Shown here: positions 36,670 to 41,551 of the stretch, piece by piece
Layout: every line of letters begins with the position of its first letter
Numbering within the stretch: position 1 is the stretch's first letter
Assembly: GCA_902623175.1 (NCBI GenBank)
Contig: CACNSR010000020.1
Location: 1 to 41,551, forward strand
Direction of reading: 5' to 3'
Length of the DNA: 41,551 bases
Origin: Halieaceae bacterium
Lineage (GTDB): Bacteria > Pseudomonadota > Gammaproteobacteria > Pseudomonadales > Halieaceae
Program-made: the position numbers and the translations under genes
The notes under the pieces: model-generated
Seen by the model: the letters and a program-made list of their open reading frames with translations, nothing else
Database searches by the model: none
What the model was told of the DNA's origin: nothing

Positions 36670-37160
36670 CGCGGGAAGTCACACAATACGCGAATCGCTT
36701 GACCCGCGCACTGCGCCTGAAGCGACTGCAGGGTGCCAGTCCCTGGGAGGAAGTAGTCCTTGCCTAGCAATTCAATGAGTGGGTCCAGTACGAACCGACG
36801 TTGGTGGGCACATGGGTGGGGTAACACCAGATTTGGAGAGGCTATTACGAGCCTATCGTAGGTCAGTAAGTCGAGGTCGATGCAGCGCTCGCCCCAGTGC
36901 CTGAGGCGTTTCCGGCCCATTTTGATTTCCGTGCTCAATAGCGTTTTCAGCAATTGCTCAGGAGGCATTGTTGTATGCAGTGATATCGCCGCATTGTAAA
37001 AATCCGGCTGGTCTTTCGGGCCAAGTGGTGCGGACAAGTACACGCTTGATGCCGTTTCCACAGTGATGTTGGGATCAGTGTTCAACCGCCGGTATGCATC
37101 AGCGAGTTGCGTTAGTGGTGCCTCCACATTGGACCCTAGTCCCACTAAAGCCTGATTCAT
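36666..37160 (-). CDS. folK: 2-amino-4-hydroxy-6-hydroxymethyldihydropteridine pyrophosphokinase
   Basis: Transfers pyrophosphate from ATP to 6-hydroxymethyl-dihydropterin, making the substrate of FolP (encoded at 6374). 164 residues. Signatures are ALVGLGSNVEAPLTQLADA, SSVYLSAPLGPKDQPDFYNAA and RHWGERCIDLDLLTYD with LPHPCAHQRRFVLDPLIEL. It overlaps pcnB upstream (ATGA at 37157-37160) and the deoxynucleoside kinase downstream, so translation of all three is coupled. Confidence 0.96.
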   Translation of the reverse strand: MNQALVGLGSNVEAPLTQLADAYRRLNTDPNITVETASSVYLSAPLGPKDQPDFYNAAISLHTTMPPEQLLKTLLSTEIKMGRKRLRHWGERCIDLDLLTYDRLVIASPNLVLPHPCAHQRRFVLDPLIELLGKDYFLPGTGTLQSLQAQCAGQAIRVLCDFPR

Positions 37161-38446
37161 GAATCGCGATTTCTGCGTTGGCGCCGGGGGCGACCCTCAC
37201 CGCGCCCTTCCCGGCGTGCTCGGGCACTGCCAACCAATTCCGGGTAGCGTTTTTGTTGGTCGATCCAGAAACCAGAGCAGTTGTTGCCCGACTCATCAGT
37301 TTGTTCCCGCAGCAAGCGCAGATCGAACGACGCGCGGAACCAGCGATGTGCCAGGTGGTCCTTGATTTTCTTCGGCTGCATGCGCTCCAAGCGAGGCTGA
37401 AGATCCCAGATATCGCGCATCGCCAGTGAGAAGCGCTTGGGGATAGCGAGGTGCTGACATGCCTGCTGAACGACTTGTAGCCCTGCGCTGTGAATAGCCT
37501 GAATGGGCGACTCGCCTGTCACCGTTAGCTGCTCCGCGGATGCCTCCACGGCGGGCCAGTAAAGTGCAGCAAGCAGGAATGCGGGTGTGACAGGCCGCCC
37601 TTCGGCAACACGTCGATCCGTATTGGCGAGTGCCAGCTGCTGCAGGTCAAGGGCGGGCTCCCCCTCTCTTACACAGGAGACCGCTTCGCCCATAAGAGGG
37701 TCGAGCAATTCGTGACGCCGTAACAGCTTGAAGGTGGGCGCGGAGAAACCATTCATGAACAGCTTCAGCCATTCATCAAACAGGCGTGCAGGTGGGATAT
37801 CCCTGAGTAATGTTCGGACCGATGCGATCGCCGACTCGGTATCAGATTCCAGGTCAAACTGGAGCCGCGCGGCAAACCGCACCACGCGCAGCATGCGGAC
37901 TGGGTCCTCGCGATATCGTGCAGCCGGCTCGCCTATGACTCGAATCACGCGGCCTAGAACGTCTGCCTGACCACCCAGTTGATCAATTAGTTGGTGGGAG
38001 GAAGTGTCGTAGTAGAGTGCGTTGATGGTAAGGTCACGGCGTTTCGCATCTTCCTCAAGTGATCCATAGACGTTATCTCTCAGCAGCCGACCGGATTGAC
38101 TGGCGCGCGCATCCTGCTCAGAGCGCTCCTCTTCATGACCCCGACGAAAGGTAGTGACCTCGATGATTTCCCGCCCGACTCGCACATGAACAATCTGGAA
38201 GCGGCGTCCGATGATCCGGGCATTGCGAAAGCTCTGCTTGATTTGTTCGGGGGTGGCATTGGTGGCGACGTCGAAGTCCTTTGGGTGCTTACCAATCAGC
38301 AGATCCCGCACCGCACCTCCGACCACGTAGGCATCGAAACCGCGCTGTTGCAGTTGCTCAACGACGAATAGAGCTCCGGGAGAAAAATCTGAGGACTCAA
38401 AAATCGGTGAATCCAGTGTATGCGACTTCACGGAAGCGTCATCCAA
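37157..38446 (-). CDS. pcnB: Poly(A) polymerase I
   Basis: Adds 3' poly(A) tails that trigger RNA decay. Up to 429 residues. The nucleotidyltransferase head has AYVVGGAVRDLLIGKHPKDFDVATNATPEQI (GG and DxD motifs), RIIGRRFQIVHV and RRDLTINALYYD; the neck has YREDPVRMLRVVRFAARL; the C-terminal end is very Arg-rich (ARREGRGEGRPRRQRRNRD), as in E. coli. There is no ATG at the start: the frame opens with TTG at 38446, with a GTG at about 38431 as alternative. An inefficient start is a known feature of E. coli pcnB, where it limits toxic overexpression. It lies downstream of the sigma54-type promoter at 38639. Confidence 0.95.
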   Translation of the reverse strand: MDDASVKSHTLDSPIFESSDFSPGALFVVEQLQQRGFDAYVVGGAVRDLLIGKHPKDFDVATNATPEQIKQSFRNARIIGRRFQIVHVRVGREIIEVTTFRRGHEEERSEQDARASQSGRLLRDNVYGSLEEDAKRRDLTINALYYDTSSHQLIDQLGGQADVLGRVIRVIGEPAARYREDPVRMLRVVRFAARLQFDLESDTESAIASVRTLLRDIPPARLFDEWLKLFMNGFSAPTFKLLRRHELLDPLMGEAVSCVREGEPALDLQQLALANTDRRVAEGRPVTPAFLLAALYWPAVEASAEQLTVTGESPIQAIHSAGLQVVQQACQHLAIPKRFSLAMRDIWDLQPRLERMQPKKIKDHLAHRWFRASFDLRLLREQTDESGNNCSGFWIDQQKRYPELVGSARARREGRGEGRPRRQRRNRDS

Positions 38447-38538
38447 CGCGGCACCGGATGTCTGAAATGAACTCTCCGCAAACTTGCGAATGCGATGTCG
38501 GGGAAAGACGGAAGAAAATCAGGATAAATCGGTGGCCC

Positions 38539-38628
38539 AGAAAGAAACATGGGGAAGTTTCCTTCCCCACCCAGGTCCGTTATGACATCGTTTTTTTTAT
38601 TGGGCCGATTATTTTTATTGCGACTCTT
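38539..38628 (-). ncRNA. Putative CrcZ-like small RNA with A-rich Hfq-type motifs
   Basis: On the - strand, a transcript beginning 10-14 bases after the sigma54 -12 element (about 38628) would contain AATAAAAATAAT (38619-38608) and AATAAAAAAAA (38601-38591). Both fit the repeated AANAANAA pattern bound by Hfq/Crc in the Pseudomonas sRNAs CrcZ, CrcY and CrcX. It would end at a GC hairpin with a U-rich tail near 38540, giving about 90 bases, much shorter than CrcZ (about 400). Location between a CbrB-like gene and pcnB is the same as that of crcZ. The RNA could alternatively be only the pcnB 5' leader. Seen: motifs and order; known: crcZ locus; inferred: function. Confidence 0.5.
38540..38568 (-). 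terminator. Hairpin with U-rich tail ending the putative sRNA
   Basis: On the - strand GGGGAA (38568-38563), loop GGAAAC, TTCCCC (38556-38551), then ATGTTTCTTTCT. The interrupted T-run suggests partial termination, allowing read-through into pcnB. Confidence 0.45.
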
Positions 38629-38638
38629 CCATATGAAC

Positions 38639-38654
38639 CGCAGGTCACATGCCA
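38639..38654 (-). promoter_or_regulatory. Sigma54 (-24/-12) promoter candidate upstream of the sRNA/pcnB
   Basis: On the - strand TGGCATG-N4-CTGCG (38654 down to 38639) keeps the invariant GG and GC with exactly 10 bases between them, against consensus TGGCACG-N4-TTGCW. A sigma54 activator gene lies immediately upstream. Confidence 0.6.
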
Positions 38655-38658
38655 TATT

Positions 38659-38680
38659 CAAAAAAATGTTAAAAAACATC
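38659..38680 (-). terminator. AT-rich terminator-like hairpin after the sigma54 activator gene
   Basis: On the - strand ATGTT (38679-38675 region), loop TTTT, AACAT followed by six T. The stem is short and AT-only, so strength is doubtful, but it would separate activator transcripts from those starting at the sigma54 promoter just below. Confidence 0.4.
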
Positions 38681-38726
38681 GCGTTGTCCATTATTTGACC
38701 CGATATCCGAGACGCCAGCGCCGGAA

Positions 38727-38755
38727 AGTGTTACGTATTTGCACCACAGTGTTAC
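38727..38755 (+). promoter_or_regulatory. Paired AGTGTTAC boxes: probable enhancer sites for the activator
   Basis: AGTGTTAC at 38727-38734 and again at 38748-38755, direct repeats exactly 21 bp (two helical turns) apart, 75-100 bp upstream of the sigma54 promoter. TGTTAC is, to my recollection, the half-site reported for CbrB in Pseudomonas. TGTTAC (40160-40165) and GTAACA (40195-40200) also occur upstream of the activator gene itself. Confidence 0.6.
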
Positions 38756-38779
38756 AAATTCCCACTAAAAGAAAAATAC

Positions 38780-40129
38780 TCAGGCTGACTTTTGCTTCTG
38801 GCGGGGGATGCCGAACCGCTGTCTCCGTTCCCACAGGCACTTGCGGCTGATGCCGAGTTTTTGTGCCAGTTCTGTCTCATTCATTGCGTCCTGGTGTTGC
38901 AGCACAAATCGCTGAAAGTAGTCCTCGAGTGACAGCTCGCCGCTGGCGTTCTCTATCAATGCAACCTCACCAGGCGGGTCACTCGGACCTTCCCGGCTTG
39001 TTTTTGGTGACCCGGCCTCAGGTAGCTTGATGTGCAGCTCAGCGCCCATAGACATTACCAGACTGCGCTCGATCACATTTTGTAATTCGCGCACATTGCC
39101 GGGCCAGCGATGCGCCGCCAACGAGTCGCGACTGTACTCGGATAGCGGCTTGGCCGGCACTCCAAGCTTGGCGGCCTGCTTTTCGATAAACCACTCGGCC
39201 ATGGCGACAATGTCGCCGTCACGCTCTCGTAAAGGCGGAATATTCAGTCTCAGTACGTCGATCCGATAGAACAGATCCTCCCTAAACTCGCCCCGCGCCG
39301 CCAGTTCTGCGAGGTTGCGGTGGGTGGCACAGATGAGACGGACATCGACTCGCTTACTGGTGACGGAGCCAATTCTGCGAATCTCCCCCTCCTGCATAAA
39401 ACGTAGTAACCGGGCCTGCGCAGCGAGGGGCAATTCTCCGACTTCATCCAAAAACAGCGTGCCGCCATCAGCGGCCTCAATCAAACCAAGCCGATTGGCA
39501 GTGGCGCCGGTGAAGGCCCCTTTCTCGTAGCCAAACAATTCCGATTCGATGAGTGTTTCGGGAATAGCAGCGCAGTTGACGGTCACTATCGGTTTGTCAC
39601 CGCGCGAGCTGATGCGATGGACTTGCCTCGCAGCAAGCTCCTTACCGGTCCCTGTCTCGCCCACAATGAGTAATGTCGAGTCTGTTCGGGCGACACGACC
39701 AATTGTGTCCTCGAGGCCCCGCATTTTCGCGCACGCTTCGCTGTGGAAGTAGTCTCTCTGACCCGCTTTATCTCGAGCGTTTCGATGCCTGGCACAAAGT
39801 TGCCCGACCCAATCAGCAAGGTATGCTGCATCAGCCTCACGGTTGCAGACGTCGACTGCGCCCGAGCGGGCCGCTTGCATCACGCTTTGCGGTCGTGTTG
39901 TGGGCAACAGGGCAGCCAGCGGAATGGGCCACGCCACTCGGTTGAGTGCCGCTAGGTCGGAGAAAGCGGGGTGCTGCCCTGCAATCACCAGATCGCATTG
40001 CGGTTGCCAATGAGCGAGACCTCGCTCGTCGGCGGGGATATCCGTCAGCACCTGGGCTTCGGCGTGCTGGCACGCTTCCTTGAGGGCTTCCAGCAATGCT
40101 GGATCTTGTTCTATCAATTGAATTCGCAT
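38780..40129 (-). CDS. CbrB-like sigma54-dependent activator with a degenerate receiver domain
   Basis: 449 residues from ATG 40129 ([16 protein letters not shown]); the open frame extends further up without homology. Residues 1-115 have the length and pattern of a response-regulator receiver, but where the phosphoacceptor Asp is expected (xDLVxxD) the sequence is [10 protein letters not shown], with Gly, and the conserved Lys near GAVDV is not evident. The AAA+ domain is intact: Walker A GETGTGKE, sigma54-contact loop GAFTGA, Walker [14 protein letters not shown] and the arginine-finger region EIRRIGS. A Fis-type helix-turn-helix ([22 protein letters not shown]) ends the protein. Its place between gluQ and pcnB is that of cbrB in Pseudomonas, but cbrA is not adjacent. 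Confidence 0.88.
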   Translation of the reverse strand: MRIQLIEQDPALLEALKEACQHAEAQVLTDIPADERGLAHWQPQCDLVIAGQHPAFSDLAALNRVAWPIPLAALLPTTRPQSVMQAARSGAVDVCNREADAAYLADWVGQLCARHRNARDKAGQRDYFHSEACAKMRGLEDTIGRVARTDSTLLIVGETGTGKELAARQVHRISSRGDKPIVTVNCAAIPETLIESELFGYEKGAFTGATANRLGLIEAADGGTLFLDEVGELPLAAQARLLRFMQEGEIRRIGSVTSKRVDVRLICATHRNLAELAARGEFREDLFYRIDVLRLNIPPLRERDGDIVAMAEWFIEKQAAKLGVPAKPLSEYSRDSLAAHRWPGNVRELQNVIERSLVMSMGAELHIKLPEAGSPKTSREGPSDPPGEVALIENASGELSLEDYFQRFVLQHQDAMNETELAQKLGISRKCLWERRQRFGIPRQKQKSA

Positions 40130-40220
40130 GGGATCTAACACGGTGCTCCGATTCGCTAATGTTACCGTCGATGGGTCGGTATGCGAGTTAAAAAGTAACA
40201 CATTGTTTGGGAGGTGTTGA

Positions 40221-41090
40221 TTATCTTCTCATGGACCAGTGTTCAGTCGCATGATCGAGCATCTCTGGCACACGGCGTGCACTGCTCGGCGGCGCGGGCT
40301 GCGCCAAGTGCTGCAAGCATTGGCGAAGATTTTGCTCCGGTTGATGCTTGTCAAGGGGCGGCGCACCATTTTGTTTGCTGAGCTTCTTACCCGCTGGGTC
40401 CAAGAGCACCGCGACATGAGCGTAAGCGGGCTGCTCCAGCCCGAGAAGTTGCTGTAGCCATCGCTGCCGATGCGTGGATTCCAGCAGATCGGCGCCCCTG
40501 ACAATATGAGTGAAATGGGGCTTCGCATCATCAATGGCCGCGGCGAGCTGATAGGCATAGAGGCCGTCCCGACGCTTCACAATGAAATCTTTTAGCGCAG
40601 TCTCGGCGGGCGCAGCTTGCCCCCCAAAAAATCGGTCGTTAAACCCCGCTAGCCTCTCGGGCGCTACCTTGACACGGAGACTGTGCGGTGTCGCAAGGCT
40701 GATGTCTTGGTTTTGACAGTGTTGACCGCAACAGCCGTTGGCGTCGAGAGTGGCTCGGGTACAGAGACAGCGAAACAGCCATCCTGAGGAGATCAGTCGG
40801 TCAAGTGCGTGGTCATAGTTTGACGAAGAGTGCGATTGGTAGAGAATGGGGCCGTCCCACACTAGCCCGTGAGCAACCAGAGCCTCGGTGATGGCATCGA
40901 TACTCCCTGCGACGGCTCTGGGGGGGTCGATGTCATCGATGCGTAGATGCCACTGCCCGTGATGGTGTCGCGCGTCAAGGAAGCTAGCTAATGCTGCGAC
41001 CAAGGAGCCCGCGTGCAGCGGTCCGGTCGGAGAGGGCGCAAAGCGCCCGCGATAAGCGTTGGAATCGGTGTCTGCTGGCGAGTCGTTCAA
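40221..41090 (-). CDS. gluQ: Glutamyl-Q tRNA(Asp) synthetase
   Basis: Glutamylates queuosine in the anticodon of tRNA-Asp. I start it at TTG 41090, which has AGGAG five bases upstream and overlaps the dksA stop as TTGA, giving 289 residues; an in-frame GTG at 41141 would add 17 residues inside dksA. It resembles the catalytic half of Glu[30 protein letters not shown] (HIGH-like), [10 protein letters not shown], the zinc-site cysteines CLC and [23 protein letters not shown] and KKLSKQN (KMSKS-like). The anticodon-binding domain is absent, as expected. It follows dksA, as in most gammaproteobacteria. Confidence 0.95.
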   Translation of the reverse strand: MNDSPADTDSNAYRGRFAPSPTGPLHAGSLVAALASFLDARHHHGQWHLRIDDIDPPRAVAGSIDAITEALVAHGLVWDGPILYQSHSSSNYDHALDRLISSGWLFRCLCTRATLDANGCCGQHCQNQDISLATPHSLRVKVAPERLAGFNDRFFGGQAAPAETALKDFIVKRRDGLYAYQLAAAIDDAKPHFTHIVRGADLLESTHRQRWLQQLLGLEQPAYAHVAVLLDPAGKKLSKQNGAPPLDKHQPEQNLRQCLQHLAQPAPPSSARRVPEMLDHATEHWSMRR

Positions 41091-41551
41091 CCCAGCTCCT
41101 GCCGCTCCTTGATCTCGGCCAGCGTCTTGCAGTCGATGCACATTGTCGCGGTGGGCCTTGCCTCGAGCCGCTGAATACCAATCTCGATGCCACAGGCATC
41201 ACAGTAGCCGTAATCATCGCTCTGTAATCGGTCCAGCGTGGAATCGATCTTCTTGATCAGCTTTCGCTCGCGGTCTCGCGTGCGTAATTCAAGGCTGAAT
41301 TCCTCTTCCTGAGTGGCGCGATCGGCAGGATCGGGGAAGTTGGCGGCTTCGTCTTTCATATGCGAGACGGTGCGGGTGACCTCATCGACCAACTCGCCGC
41401 GCCAATTGAGCAAAATGCCTCGGAAGTGCTCAATCTGCTCATCGTTCATGTAGCTCTCGCCACGACCCGGCTTGTAGGGTTTGAAGTCATCGAATTTCTG
41501 CAGCTCGCCGACGGCCCGCGCCAGTTTTGCCGGGCTTTTCTTATTGGATGC
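41087..41551 (-). CDS. dksA: RNA polymerase-binding transcription factor DksA (5' end outside the window)
   Basis: Binds the RNA polymerase secondary channel and, with ppGpp, mediates the stringent response. The frame is open to the window edge, so 154 C-terminal residues are seen (beginning [20 protein letters not shown]) and the ATG at 41449 is internal. The coiled-coil tip [36 protein letters not shown] contains the paired acidic residues (DPADRA). The C4 zinc finger CDACG...CIDC has all four cysteines. Its stop overlaps the gluQ start. The discriminator at the tRNA-fMet promoter (16420) is the kind of site it represses. Confidence 0.97.
   Translation of the reverse strand, partial: ASNKKSPAKLARAVGELQKFDDFKPYKPGRGESYMNDEQIEHFRGILLNWRGELVDEVTRTVSHMKDEAANFPDPADRATQEEEFSLELRTRDRERKLIKKIDSTLDRLQSDDYGYCDACGIEIGIQRLEARPTATMCIDCKTLAEIKERQELG

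Noticed and set aside
38428..38691. 87-codon frame on the - strand across the activator-pcnB spacer
   Set aside because: Odd composition, no ribosome binding site, and it overlaps the promoter, hairpin and A-tracts better explained as regulatory RNA.

Overview
The window is about 41.5 kb of a gammaproteobacterial chromosome. Gene order is close to Pseudomonas (carB-greA-yhbY-rlmE-ftsH-folP-glmM-secG ... rimP-nusA-infB-rbfA-truB-rpsO-pnp, and dksA-gluQ-[regulator]-pcnB-folK-panB-panC). Protein sequences, the large TonB receptor and the acetate genes suggest a marine, non-enteric lineage of the Cellvibrionales/OM60-NOR5 type. That placement is inference, not proof.

Layout. (1) 1-9136, + strand apart from one small pair: end of carB, greA, a convergent pair (hypothetical gene + yhbY), then rlmE, ftsH, folP, glmM, secG and tRNA-Leu(GAG). 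tpiA, present at this point in Pseudomonas, is absent. (2) 9137-16303: a 7.2 kb accessory block wedged between tRNA-Leu and tRNA-fMet. It holds a TPR/2-oxoglutarate oxygenase, a GFA-domain protein, a secreted protein split by a -1 frameshift at an A8 run, a truncated VOC (glyoxalase-like) gene, a PP2C phosphatase and Ser/Thr kinase pair, and a divergent TPR-aspartyl/asparaginyl hydroxylase. Three copies of a 30-50 bp repeat bracket the GFA and secreted-protein genes. (3) 16391-25361: the translation/RNA operon tRNA-fMet, rimP, nusA, infB, rbfA, truB, rpsO, pnp, with a near-consensus sigma70 promoter, an attenuator-like terminator and a strong final terminator. (4) 25489-29955: outer-membrane TonB-dependent receptor and a lipoprotein amidohydrolase. 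(5) 30114-34269: acetyl-CoA synthetase divergent from a two-gene sodium:solute symporter. (6) 34266-41551, all on the - strand: dksA (partial), gluQ, a CbrB-like sigma54 activator, pcnB, folK, a deoxynucleoside kinase, panB, panC.

Most interesting point: between the sigma54 activator and pcnB, where Pseudomonas carries the sRNA gene crcZ, a 333 bp gap contains in the right order two TGTTAC boxes exactly 21 bp apart, an AT-rich terminator-like hairpin, a -24/-12 promoter with invariant GG and GC 10 bp apart, two A-rich AANAANAA-type tracts, and a GC hairpin followed by a U-rich run. This looks like a compact CrcZ-type Hfq-titrating RNA. Unlike Pseudomonas, the sensor gene cbrA is missing from the locus and the activator's receiver domain has lost its phosphoacceptor aspartate.

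Working together: the housekeeping blocks serve transcription elongation, translation initiation, ribosome maturation, RNA decay, folate/pantothenate synthesis and membrane protein quality control. The acs/symporter pair and the putative CbrB-like/sRNA circuit point to control of carbon-source use.
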